64,000 bases of DNA, taken from the NCBI GenBank assembly GCA_029582165.1, contig CM055892.1, positions 9,324,254-9,388,253 on the forward strand, in the 5' to 3' direction. Both the position numbers and the translations under genes were made by a program. The notes below the pieces were generated by a model. It searched no databases. It was not told the DNA's origin and was given only the letters and a program-made list of their open reading frames with translations. Positions 45,501 to 63,652 of the stretch are shown in pieces (within the stretch, counting starts at the first letter, position 1; each line of letters starts with the position of its first letter). The DNA is from Portulaca oleracea (Eukaryota > Streptophyta > Magnoliopsida > Caryophyllales > Portulacaceae).

Positions 45501-46954
45501 TATTAAATTGTTCTTGCGTCTTCCACTGGCATGATTGTGGAACCAGTTAGTGTTTGCATCCCCGAGTTGCACAAAATCAACCCTCGACCGCTGCCACCAT
45601 AAAACTTCTTCTTTCCGTCTTAGATCGCCTATTTTGTTGAAGATAGTTTGGCGTTGATGCACGTATGTCGTCACTATCAGTTCATCTTGAAGAGATCGGA
45701 TGTTCCGCTGGATATGCCTGAAGTAAGTCTTATTCCAATCCTCTAGCTTTCTCATGCATGTCTTTAATCTTCATAAGCATCTATCGACTGGGTTGAGGTC
45801 CTCTCCACAGTTCCTAGCCTCTTTCACAACCCTCTCACAATCCTCATCCAAGACCCACATGTTCTCGAAACGTGATCTTTTTGCTTTTCTGATTGTCACT
45901 CGAGTTTCCCGACAGTTAATCAAAATAGGTAAGTGGTCTGAGAAATCATCATCTCTATGTCTTACCTTTGCAAATGGGAACTGCAGTCTCCAATCGGTGT
46001 TTGCCAGGAATCGGTCCAACCTTTCTTCCACGGACTGCTCTCCTTCTCTTATGTTCCACTAAGTATAATCACACCCACAATAGCCCATGTCTGACAGTTC
46101 GCAGTCTTCGAGCATTGCCTGGAACGCTGCAAGATTCCCTTGAGGTTTTGCAGGGCCACCATTTTTTTCGTAGTTGTAGAAAATCTTGTTCAGATCTCCC
46201 CCCACGATCCATGGAAGGTTCGAGTGTTCCTTTAAATCCCGGATCAAATTACATGTTCTCACATTCTCTTGGCTTTCCGTATAGCCGTAGACTCCATTAA
46301 ATCTCCATTTATCCTTTTCTCCTATTAGGGTGAGATGCAGATCAATATGGTGGGATGACCAGTTGATTACTTCCGCTCATAAATTCTTTTTCCACATCAT
46401 ACCTAGTCCTCCTGACCTTCCGTTGCAACTGACGCTGAAGAAATCAAATCCCTCCAATTTCTTCATTAATGTGTCAAATTCTACCATATCCAACTTTGTC
46501 TCCGTTAAGAAGACTACGTTTGGCTTAGTTAGCCTCAGAACTCGACTGAAGCCCTTAACTGCCTGGGGGTGGCCAAGCCCCCGACAGTTTGCACATAGTA
46601 GACTCATTGGCTTAGGTGGTGCTGGTTCTGCCCAGCCTCCACCTCTGGTGTCTCATTTCTTGCCTCATCATCAATCAGAAGGATCTTTCTCTCACCTTGT
46701 CTGGCTCCTCTTACATCTATACTTCTTCTTTTATTGTTGGTGCCAATATCCATGCATGTGCTCTTGTCTGATTCTCCTTGTTTGTTGCACTTCTCCTCCG
46801 TCACCTGCTGAATTCGGAGCCTGCCTGCGTTGCTGCCCCCCCCCCCCCCCCTCAATTCTAGAAATTTCTTTTTATCCTCCATCCATTCATCATCTCCCCC
46901 CAACCTTCTTTTCCTCTTCAAGGGCGAGCCTTTCAGTTCTGATTCGTATGGCAT
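42555..46954 (-). pseudogene. L1-type LINE: ORF1 C-terminus plus decayed ORF2
   Basis: Read on the - strand. 46954-46604 is a charged ORF1 tail with no recognised domain. ORF2 starts at 46607 (MSLLCANCRGLGHPQAVKGF), an apurinic-type endonuclease with TETKLD, WIVGGDLN and SDHLPI motifs. Reverse transcriptase follows: NKAPGPDGF, IVLIPKK, DFRPIGLCNVLYK, the catalytic KLDMAKAYD, RGIRQGDPISPYLF, and LLFADN where LLFADD is expected. Then come a zinc-finger-like linker (SDGTCPLCSQNGENLLHALI) and an RNase H domain (YVKVNFDGGMKEG), ending ..TYYRPD at 42555. One frame runs from 46607 to about 44060 with six in-frame stops; later parts have frameshifts. The 5' end is truncated. A (TA)n tract lies near the 3' end (about 42466-42496). 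Confidence 0.92.
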
Positions 46955-47869
46955 TATATATTGATTAATAATGATAATATTATCATGAATATGAAAATAA
47001 ATAAAGAAACATGTATTATAACTTCGTGTTAATTACATATAGTTAATAAAAGAACAATAGTAAAATTTTCTTATTAGTCGAATTAAATAAAAAATTAATT
47101 TTTTTATTAGTCTGAAATTTGATAGTTTATGATAACTTCATAAATTTTAAGGTTCGGTAATGTCATTTATTCTACTTAATAGTCTTTAGACCTGTGTGTT
47201 GCACATGACACAATTAAATTACATATTTTATGAATTTTTTAATTTATTATTTTTCATTTATGGACAATGATACTTATGAGTGGAGTTGTGTGAGCCCTCT
47301 AGTATTGTACAAGCGAGCAACTATAATATATAGTTCGTTTTTATATGTAGCATATTATGAATAAATTCAAACTATCCATCTCAACATTATTTTGATTCTT
47401 AACCGTCATGCTATATTTTGTAGAGAAATATATGTGCAAAATATATATCGCTAAACTCAAACTAAATTAAAGGAGCAAAAAACTAATAATGGGAAAAAAG
47501 TAAATGAGAAAAAAGTGAATGAAAAGTGAAGTAGCTCGTAAAGAATCCTAAATTATCAAGCTATAGTTTTTTTTTCTTTTTGATATAATGTATTTGATTT
47601 CAATTTGAATTAATCTAAAGTACATCTATCGTAATCTCAAAAAGTATTTTTAAAAAGTACCTTCATCCTTAAAAAAATGCTTTCATCCTATAATTAAATA
47701 AAATCATTTTAATATGAGTATAACAATAAAATTCTCTACATCTATCTAAAATGTTTTAACCTTAAATAAAACGATCTTATAATTTGTGGGCCTTAGTTTA
47801 AACTTCTCAAACACTCAATATTATTTAAAATCAATTCTACTATATCTCTGTATAATCCTAGCCTCCTCT
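46955..47869. other. AT-rich spacer, nothing recognised
   Basis: Unique-looking AT-rich DNA between the LINE and the second retroposon. A TGTGTGTTGCACATGACAC segment at 47191 vaguely resembles Helitron 3' hairpins but lacks CTRR. No gene. Confidence 0.5.
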
Positions 47870-48360
47870 TTTCTTTTTCTCTCTAGAAAACTCTAGTCTT
47901 CTTTTCCTTCGAGGGGCTACCATCGATTCTTTTATCGATGGTAAGCCCCAATGTGATTGATTTTTACTCCAATTATTAGTTTGGTTTACGTTTACGCAAA
48001 GAAAGTTAGTCTCTTCTTTTGTAAGAGTTTTTTTGTACCCTTATTTAGGGTTTTTAGTATCTTTCTAGAGTTTTTGTTCAGTTGGTGTGGTCTAATACGT
48101 TGATGAAAATTGACTTTCAAATAACTATAGCACGGGTTGTGAGGCTCTCCATCAATAGTAAAGATGCTGAGTCATCGAAGAAAGATGCTGAGTCATCGAA
48201 GAAATCGGAGCCGAACGTCAGTAAGATTAATATTAGTTATTTGGAAGTTGAGTTTCATATCTATGTTTTAGATCTACAATTGTTCAATCACGATTTGCAT
48301 TGTAAGTGCCATATGACTTGCTATTAATGAAATTGTTATGTTTGGTTTCAAAAAAAAAAA
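47870..48360 (+). mobile_element. poly(A)-ended retroposon, copy 2
   Basis: The fuller copy. The 5' part has a hairpin, GGGGCTACCATCGAT...ATCGATGGTAAGCCCC (47913-47949). Then comes the region shared with copy 1, an open frame at 48082-48327 (LMKIDFQITIARVV...LDLQLFNH), and poly(A) from 48350. The start point is approximate. It may be a SINE-like or LINE-derived retroposon; no RNA polymerase III boxes were recognised. Confidence 0.65.
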
Positions 48361-48478
48361 CAATACTACTATTGTTGTCTCATCTCTAGAATCAATTGCA
48401 AATTGTACTAACCATTGACTTCTCCAACTATTGATTAAATAATGAAATAATATTATTCAGTCACCTTGCTCAATTTAT

Positions 48479-49075
48479 GTAACGCCCTGAAAATGCAATT
48501 ATAAATTTAATGGTCAAAGTCTAACGCTGGCTAACATTAACAGCGGAAAACTCACTTTAAATGGGCATTACTGCCGTATCCCCGAAGGAATACAAGGCAA
48601 GAAGGGAAAAGAACTAACAAACGATACTACTACTTCAATTCAATCAAAGGAAAGAAAACTTTAACTCTAAACATTTAACTAAACTTTATTCTCAAACTTC
48701 TAACTTCATTATCCTCACTTCTAGAACTCGTTCCCATCACATAATTATTCACCTGAAAACAAAACATTGAGGATGACTCAATTATGTCTACCCCTAACCG
48801 TCAAAACAAGTTAAAATTAGTTTCAATTCATTTAGGGGGAGAAGTGAACAAGTCAAATCCTTTCGTAAACAATTCAACCCAACAAACCATAACCCTCTTT
48901 CAACAAAATTATTAAGCGGGCGGAGTTTGCTTATTTGCCCCTCGAAGTCCAAGACTTCGTATATAATCATTTCTCAATATCATCACAACAATATCAATCT
49001 CAATCTCAATCTCAATCTTAATCACAATCACAATCACAATCACATGGATGTCGAATTATGGTGAAATTTGACTTC
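48479..49075 (-). repeat. inverted LTR fragment related to the 23239 solo LTR
   Basis: Begins TGTAACGCCCTGAAAATGCA and follows the reverse complement of the solo LTR's 3' end block by block (ACGGCAGTAATGCCC-type block, GGGGTAGACAT, GGGGGAGAAG, GGGCGG). It then passes into CAATCT/CAATCA repeats (about 49000-49050). 48907-49075 recurs inverted at 51340-51500. Confidence 0.75.
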
Positions 49076-49110
49076 AATTTCAATCACAATCACAATCATC
49101 TGTTAATTAT

Positions 49111-49360
49111 ATTAAAACAAAATCCAAATGAATGACAAGTTGCCACATGTCAACCACCAAAAAATTATTCAATAATGAAAATTTGTTTAAGCAACCTTTC
49201 AATTTCTTAGTTAATTACTACTCTCATCCATTAATCACATTAAAACAAAACTCATATGAATGAAAGTTGTCACAGGTCAACCACCAAAAAATTATTCAAT
49301 AAAGAAAATTTGTTTAAACAACCTTTCAATTTCTTAGTTAATTACTACTCTCATAATATG
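49111..49360. repeat. 128-bp tandem duplication
   Basis: Two copies starting at 49111 and 49239 share ATTAAAACAAAA and GGTCAACCACCAAAAAATTA and differ at few positions. AT-rich, non-coding; the stretch to 49925 is otherwise featureless apart from a GAAGAAGAAG tract at 49402. Confidence 0.8.
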
Positions 49361-49925
49361 ATAGATCAGTTACAGAAAAATTCACGCGCTCAACTACTGC
49401 GAAGAAGAAGAAGAAAGAAAAGGAAAGGAAATGGAAAAAATTAAGAAAAAATTCAATTTTTATTTTTAAAAAATAAATAGCTAGCAAATAAATCAGAGTG
49501 ATAAAGTAGCAAAAATGTATTAGTAATTTGGTTCATTTGGCCATAATAATAGGAAAATGCAATAGGTTACAAGTTTTACTCTACACAACCAATATAAACT
49601 TTCATTTCTTTATTCCATTTCACTAAATTTGTTATTTCAAACTTTTCTTTTGATTGAATTACTTTTCCAACTTTTATAAAAGAATTAAGAAAATAAATAT
49701 CATAAAAATATTAAATCAATAATTGTTGCGTCAAGCAATGAAGTTACACCATTTTTGGCCCCTACCTATTTCTCTTCCCTCATATATTGGTGTAAACATC
49801 ATAGTTATATGCCTACTCTTTCGATCAATTTAACATTTTACAGTCGACGCTCTCTATTGTGTTACTACAACGGCTTCTATTCCTGATTATCCACATCATA
49901 ATTAATAGAAAACGAGATAAAAATT

Positions 49926-50506
49926 GTTAGGAAAGTGTCCTAAAATCACTCAGTTTCTTGATCCCACAATTATTTGTTTCCTAATTGTATTAGGATATTA
50001 ATTAGATTTCCTTATTATGTTAGGTTTCCTAATTGTATTAGATTCTAAATCTAATTGGAGTGGGAGTCAAGGTAGGTTTATAGGGAGTTTTCCCTATAAA
50101 TAGTGAGTCTTGTCCGCCTTGTGTGGTGTGGCCAAGTTTGGGGCACCTCCTATCGGAGGAGGTGTATTATGATATTCAGAAATTTCGTATTCCCAATGGT
50201 GAGAGAGGTTTTGTTGAGAGTTTTGTTGATTAAGAGCATGTGTCTCTTTCGGGTGGATCTCTTTCGGTGTTTGAGATCTTTGTAATACTCTCTTTGTTGG
50301 ATCTCGGGAGGAGATCGTTCGTTGTACTCTCTACCAATAGTGGATTTGTTTGTGCTTGGGCCGCCTGTGGTTTTTTCCCGATTTGGGTTTCCACGTTAAA
50401 TCCTTGTCTCCCTTAATCTTGCATTTATTTTATCTCGATATCTAGTAGTCATCTTCTTATTTCGCTTCCGCTGATCAATTCTGCTCTTATAATTAAAACC
50501 CTAACA
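49926..50506 (+). mobile_element. copia-like solo LTR, TSD AAAAT
   Basis: TGTTAGGAAAG...ACCCTAACA, with identical AAAAT at 49921-49925 and 50507-50511. A TATA box, TATAAATAG (about 50095), lies in the expected promoter position, followed by a transcript-start-like GTCTTGTCCGCC region. No partner LTR nearby. Confidence 0.9.
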
Positions 50507-51292
50507 AAAATAGTTGTGAAAAATACTCTTCAAAATACACTTGAAATGGGGTAAAAAAAATTAGGTGATTTGACAAATAAAAAATGGACTAAAGGAGTAC
50601 TAATTATCATTCTAGGTTTTGAAAATAAATAAATAATAATATGGTGAAGAAATAAAAGGAGGCAACTATTTAGAATATTGAAAAAAATATTGATGACTAA
50701 AAAAGAGAAAGCGAAAGATAGTTGAATGATTTTTTTTTTTTTGGGTATAGTAGGCAATTGGGGGAGGAAGAATCAAACTTAGGACCTCATGTTCTCGGGG
50801 TTTCAAATATGACCATATGAATTGAAGGGTCGTTATTGGCTGGAATGCTATTGGAGTTAAACAGTCCAACCAATTGACTTATTACCAAAAGGTTAAATCA
50901 ATAAGTGGCTATTATAGCAATTGGATGATTTTTTTTTTTTTTGTAATAGACAAATAAAAAAGTTAAATTTGATAATCATTTATATAACTCTAAATAAAGA
51001 GAAATTAAAAAGTTCAATTTGTTAATTACTTTACTAATATTTATCTTAAACCTACATGTGAGATATAATTTAAGATTCAAATTTTACAATCATAGAAATG
51101 ATTGACACTAAAATATAATAAGAAAAAAACTAATGACAATATATTTAATCCGATTAAAGGAAATATAAGAGTGACTATTATACTAGAGAATACTAATTAT
51201 GACTAAAATTCTAACAAATTGAGCATTATCGAAGAAAGACAAAGAAAATATACTTATAATTAAATCAAAACTTAACAAATAAAACAGAATAA
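50507..51292. other. AT-rich, no gene
   Basis: Runs of T (about 50731 and 50929), simple AT-rich DNA, no coding signal. May be the body of the Helitron-like element ending at 51321. Confidence 0.45.
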
Positions 51293-51321
51293 CCCGTGCA
51301 TCGCACGAGGATATAGACTAG
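51293..51321 (+). other. Helitron-like 3' terminus
   Basis: A hairpin, CCCGTGCATCGCACGAGG, is followed by ATATAGA and CTAG, then T. This is the hairpin plus CTRR arrangement seen at Helitron 3' ends, with insertion before T. The 5' TC end was not located. Confidence 0.5.
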
Positions 51322-51339
51322 TTTCTCAATAATGCATTA

Positions 51340-51500
51340 GAAGTCAAATTTCACCATAATTCGACATCCATTGATTATGATTGTGATTGTGATTGAGATT
51401 GAGATTTATATTGAGATTGTGATGATATTGAGAAATGATTATATGCAAAGTCTTGGACTTCGAGGGGCAAATAAGCAAGCTCTGTCCGCTTAATAATTCT
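51340..51500 (+). repeat. inverted copy of 48907-49075
   Basis: The reverse complement matches 48907-49075 closely, including TTGCCCCTCGAAGTCCAAGA and the (CAATCT)n-type tract. The rest of the LTR fragment is absent on this side. Confidence 0.85.
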
Positions 51501-51550
51501 ATTAGAACACAAGCACATTTATTACATCATCGCCCTTTGTACCCAGTTTG

Positions 51551-51604
51551 TACATACATACATACATACATACATACATACATACATACATACATACATA
51601 CATA
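51551..51604. repeat. (TACA)n microsatellite
   Basis: About thirteen uninterrupted TACA units. Confidence 0.97.
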
Positions 51605-52071
51605 AAGGAATCATCATGTGAGATTTCCTTTTGATGACTAATTTTATTATACCAGAAAATAATCCATTAATGTGTACAAATGAGTATGAAACGAGTTGTA
51701 TAATTTAATCTTCAATTAAACCCGTTATACCTAGGGGGTAAGGGTACTCATATTTAATACCCCCAAATATAGATAAGGTAAGGATATGTCACTACCCCCA
51801 TAAAGCCGACCCATTGTCATCCCTAAACATGACCCTAGATGAGAGTAATATTTAAAAAAAGGCCCTAAATGATGGACCAAGACCCTGATTTTTGCAAGAT
51901 AAGTTAAATTTTACTTTACTTTACATTACCTTGTCTTTTCATAAAAAAAAAAATGACTATACCTTTAAATAATTTATTTTTTAAAATTAGTTATTCAATT
52001 CATAGAATTTATTTAAAAATTAAAAAAATGATATAACATTTAGTTACATCTATTATTTTACTTACCTTACA

Positions 52072-52124
<53 letters not shown>

Positions 52125-52245
52125 CTATAAAAGAAAAGAAGGTAACAACTGTGTTATCTCGTTTGCTGCTCTGCCTGCTTGCTTACTTGTTTCGTTGTTC
52201 GTGTTCACACACAAATTTACTTTTTTAACCTTTGTGGGTAAACAC
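51605..52245. other. AT-rich, includes (TA)n microsatellite
   Basis: No gene. A pure (TA)n run of about 48 bp occupies 52074-52121. Confidence 0.6.
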
Positions 52246-53640
52246 AGGTCGGGTGATAAGTGCTTTTTATAGCTATGTTTTTAAGAGATTTTGATAGTGA
52301 ATTAGGGATAACTTTGATTGCAAATCTTGATTTATATTCCAATTTCCCTATTATGCTTGATGTTGTTATTTTTTATGCAAATTTATAGGTTTTGAGGCCA
52401 AAACACCAACATTCTCTCAACTTTTTGCAAGAATAGATACACCACGGGGGCATCCTCCACGGGTGTACGGATCGTGGCATGAATTTCACGAAAAACGGAG
52501 TAGAGAATGGCTACCCAAAGGCCACCACGGTCAGCCCGTGGTGAGCCTTATGGTCCGTATGGACAGACCGTGGCAGGCCCTTTTTGGTCGCGCCGACGTT
52601 TGTTTTCGCGAGTTAAAAGAGGGGCAGCGACATTTTTTTTTTTGTTATCTATCATTATTCCTTCGTTCTTTAGCCGTCAAGGAGAGGAAGAGATCCTAAT
52701 ACTTCCATCCTACTCCTCTTCCCCTCCATCAAGATTCAAGATCGAATCAAGTCAAGAGAGGCAAGGATAAAGATTTGAGAAGAAAGTAGCGGCGTTCGCG
52801 AAGAAAGTTCCACCACGGGCTCGAAAGACTCAATCGGGATGTATTCTTCATAGCTTGTTCTTTCTTTTCGTATTCATTCTTTGTTTTAAGAATTGATTAT
52901 GATGATCGGAAGTTTTGTGCTTTCTTTGAATATGAGTGAGTAGATTTCTTGAATTCTAGGTTTTTGCAACCCGAAACAATGTAGTTTGATTGAATGTTTC
53001 TAGTTTGTGCTTGAATTCTTGATTTGAATCAATAGAAGGTTGTGTTTTTCATGTTCATGTGTGTTCTTAGGCCTGGAATACTTGTGATTTGAGATTAACA
53101 TGAGAAGTACTGAAAGGACAATTAGGATAATCTGATTACGAACCTTTCTACCTAATTTTGTGAAATTTGAGAAAAGGATAACAAACTAGGGAACCTCTTT
53201 GATAACCGGATAATTAGAGACCTTCAACTTTGATTAAGTTGAAAAATATACAAAAGTTGTAATTTAGGTTGATTGAGGTAATTCTATTAGCATCGAAAGA
53301 GCAGTAGAATTCATATGGTTATCGGTTCTTGATCCGTCTTGAATGTATGATTGTGCAAACTAGGTTCCAAGTGTCAAACTCGTTGCTAGGTTAGCAATTC
53401 TCTAGAAGGCTTTCTCCCTTGATTGAATCCTAGATAAATTTCCCTTCTTTATTAGTTCTAATTAGTTTCTAAAAGCTTTTCAAAACCAAAACCTGTTAGT
53501 TTAGCAATCACATAGAGAGCTAGTTTATTGCGTTGCTAATTGAGTCCCTGTGGGATTGACATTGACGTGCTACATCATATACTATGCGCTTGCGGCCCTG
53601 TCGCCGGGGGTATTTCTATTTCGGGTATATTTCACTCTAA
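52246..53640 (+). repeat. LTR-like remnant
   Basis: Begins near TGATAAGTGCTTTTTATAGC and ends with GAGTCCCTGTGGGATTGACA and a CTTGCGGCC...CGGG.GTATTT segment, a combination I associate with the ends of plant LTRs. It carries a CCACGG/CCGTGG-rich block at 52440-52620. No partner LTR, target duplication or coding region was identified, so the boundaries are approximate. Confidence 0.4.
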
Positions 53641-53900
53641 AAACATGACTAATGTATATTTGAAATCCAAGTAAATATGGGTTAGATTTTCTTTGATAGT
53701 AAAAATTTCTTTTTAGAGTAAATACGGGTCATGTGTATTTTAGTTTCATGTAAATTTCACTCTAAAAATATGACCCGAGTGTATTTTGGATATAGGTAAA
53801 TACGATCGGGTGTATTTCAAATTCAAGTAAGTACGGGTTAGATGTTCTTTGACAGTAAAATTTTTTATATAATACTATATATTAATTATTATATAATATT
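53641..53900. repeat. degenerate GTAAATACGGGT repeat
   Basis: Words such as AGTAAATACGGGTCATGTGT and TTTCACTCTAAAAA.ATGAC recur. Related to the block at 27260-27350. Confidence 0.45.
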
Positions 53901-54405
53901 GCATTATTGATTGTAATTTTTCATATTTAAGGTAATCCCTAATATCTATTTAATGTTAAAGTGACAAATATCAAAAAATGACAAATATAATAAAAAATTA
54001 AAAATTAGTTAAAATGACACATATCGAAAAATGGAAAGAGTAATATGTTTTCTTAGAAATACCTTGCACCACCAGTCCACCATGTTACCTACACCTTTTC
54101 CAACGCCAAAAAAGAAAAAACAGCGACCAAATGAGAGCGAGGGAAGGCGACAAAAGGTTGGGTGGCGAGCTTAACCCTGAGGTGGGGTTACCTAAAGTAA
54201 GTTAACCAGGGTTAAGCTGTGATGAGTGATGAGTGATGAGTCATCCCCCTCACTCACCCGACGTCCTGACCTCAGCAGCCAGCAGCGTTCCTTATTTGAA
54301 TTTGACTCCTCCTCCTCCAATCTCTGCTCATCTCCATCTCACATTTTCCGCAACACATAACCAGAATTAGAGAGAGAGAGAGAAAGAAATCTAGAGAGAG
54401 AAACA
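53901..54405 (+). promoter_or_regulatory. CGS upstream region and 5' UTR
   Basis: A perfect 11-bp inverted repeat, GCTTAACCCTG (54169-54179) and CAGGGTTAAGC (54207-54217), is followed by three GTGATGA tandem units and an ACGT-core element (CCGACGTCC, about 54248). A CTCCTCCTCC tract and a (GA)n tract lie in the likely 5' UTR just before AACAATGGC, the preferred plant start context. No clear TATA box was identified. Confidence 0.5.
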
Positions 54406-61266
<6,861 letters not shown>

Positions 61267-63652
61267 GCCAGTCTCCCATTTTTCCTTTTCACTCTTCTAT
61301 CTTCTCTGCTCTTTAGTTTATTTTGCAAGCTTTTGTTTTGTTCCCTAAAATTCCCGCTCAGCTGTTGTTTGATGGATCAATAACATGATCCGCTGTTGTT
61401 TCTGATTTAATGTTTGTAAACCTTCCTTTTTTGGTGCTCATTGATGAGTCAAGTGATCAGCCCATCTTTATTGGCGCATTTCATACATTATCATTCAAGT
61501 TTCAGCCCAAAGAGACCTAAAACTTGTCCATGTTGTGCCACATGTTCATGTTAGACCTATGTTGTTAGACTTGTATAAGTCATTAATTTGGTTGGCCTTG
61601 TGATGCAATGGGTTAATTGGTCGAACCGTTTTGATCATGTTAGACTGTTGATTGGGCTTGCACCACTGTCCGGTTGCAAATAAAAAGAAAAGCATATATT
61701 ATTGCCAAAAGATTAACCGTTAATGCACCATTCTTTTATGTGGTATCACAAGTTGCCGTACTGCAACTTACTGCAATCTACCGGAATTCACTGTAATTTA
61801 CTATTTACCTTTCTATTAGCATCCCGAAGATCTTCAATTATCGTACCGTAACTTACTACAACTCACTGTAATTTACCTTATTGTAATTTATTGCACCGCA
61901 ATTTCACTGTATAAAAAACCGCAACTTATCACACCGTAATTTCACCGTATATAAAAGAACGTACCGTGCCTAAATTTGTCATCCCACTTTTATTTTAGTA
62001 CCAAATAAATATGACGTGAAATATTTATATTGTCACCAAAAACTAGGCTAATAAAACACTCAAATATGCTAGCTAAAAATCAACTTTATAGTTGTGCCTC
62101 TTGGCTAACCAATGAGGAGCAAGCAGTTACGTATCATCTATTCTCTTTGGTTCATTAATCATTACAGGTAGTGGCATGTGTCCTTGGCTGCTAACAGGAT
62201 TGATCACATCCCTGGCCTCCCAAGAACACAATTGAGCAATTTCTGTCAAGTTCTTCGACAGCACGCACATACTTGTAGTTTGAAAAGAGCCCTGCAACTG
62301 CATGGAGTCCAGCATGGCAACAGTTTTCCCATAGTGACCCCGAAATGGAGAACAATCCTAAAATTTCTGATGTTGAATCCTTGGGCATTCATCTTGATTA
62401 TACCTCTTTTAAAGTCCTTGAATACCATAGTGACCCTTAGGAAGGCTCAACTCAGCTGTTGCTTCTTGGGAATTGGCTTGGTGAGTGTCCTTGTTAGTCA
62501 GTGTCATGGTCAATTTATTATGCGTCAAAAACTCCCTCCAATATTAGTATTTCAATCTTTTGCAACTTTTTAAATGAAGTTCTACGTACTATTATTCATT
62601 TCACATGTTTCGAAAGGCTGATAATATAATCAATTTTTATGCTATCTACAAAAGAAAGTAATATTATCGTGGACAATGATAAGCTTTATCTAGACTTAAT
62701 TAGATAATAAAATATATTTTATTGACAATATAATCTTTCATCATATATCTCAAATTATGTAAAATTTTAAACATAAAAAAGGTAGATAACATTCTCTCTT
62801 AACCATCAATTTCAGGGCGAAGATTAGTAAAATGGGTACATATATATAAACCTTTGGAAAAAAAATAATTTTATTATAAAAATGATTGACTTATATAACT
62901 ATAATAATACATATAAATGGTATAAAATGATACTTTTACCTATATTTTAAAAAAAAAAATTACAAAAAGACGTTTAAAATATGCCTAACGGATATTGTTC
63001 ATTCGTTAGGGTGTCAAATTTAACTGTTGGCGAAGCCAACACATTCCAAACTTGTAATAATTAATCATTAATAGTTACTGTAAAAAAATGGGGTTAAAAT
63101 TGATAATAAGTATTAATTTCATAAGGATAATTAAAGACACTTAATCAGCATCTGGCCCCAAGACAGGTATCATCACTCATATTATTATTGGCTAGGTGGT
63201 AGCAATACTCTTGCTTTTATCTGAAAAGAAAATTAGGGAAATATATTTTAGCAAAAAATTGCTGGAAGGTACCCCAATATTTGGAAAACTATTTTTCGGT
63301 AGTCCAACTTTTTAAAACTCATTTTGTCATTTTGAGGTACCCTTAATTTTTTGGTTAGTAATTCTTAAGTGCTTTTCCGGTTATCAATTTTATTAAGTGA
63401 CCGAAATACCATTGTTCTTCCATTCTTGAAGAAATAGCCTTGAAGTAATTATTTTGATATTTTAGATGGAAAACAACCTGAAAGACAAAAGAATGCAGTT
63501 AATCAAAAGCGGGATTCCCTGAGTGGCCACCATTGGCGTAACTAACTAACTGAACACTCACATCTTTGTTGTTGCCTGCATTAGCAATCCCAGTTTTAGG
63601 TTTGTGTGCGTCCCCTGAGTGTGTAGGTGGGGTTGTCCTGGCATTGCATGCG
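61267..63652. other. CGS 3' region and spacer; no gene assigned
   Basis: The CGS 3' UTR probably ends between about 61380 (AATAAC) and 61430; no canonical AATAAA was picked with confidence. 61740-61960 is a low-complexity block of CNGTAAYTTAC-like words (CCGTAACTTACTACAACTCA and variants). 62160-62570 is richer in GC, with open frames on both strands that match nothing I recognise; it may be a gene relic. 62580-63540 is AT-rich. Confidence 0.45.

Noticed and set aside
46330..46968. 212-codon open frame on the + strand
   Set aside because: Antisense shadow of LINE ORF1/ORF2. The - strand carries clear endonuclease sequence.
62127..62573. Open frames on both strands in a GC-richer segment, possibly a gene fragment
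   Set aside because: No motif or family recognised, and stops interrupt every frame within 130 codons. Not annotated as a gene.
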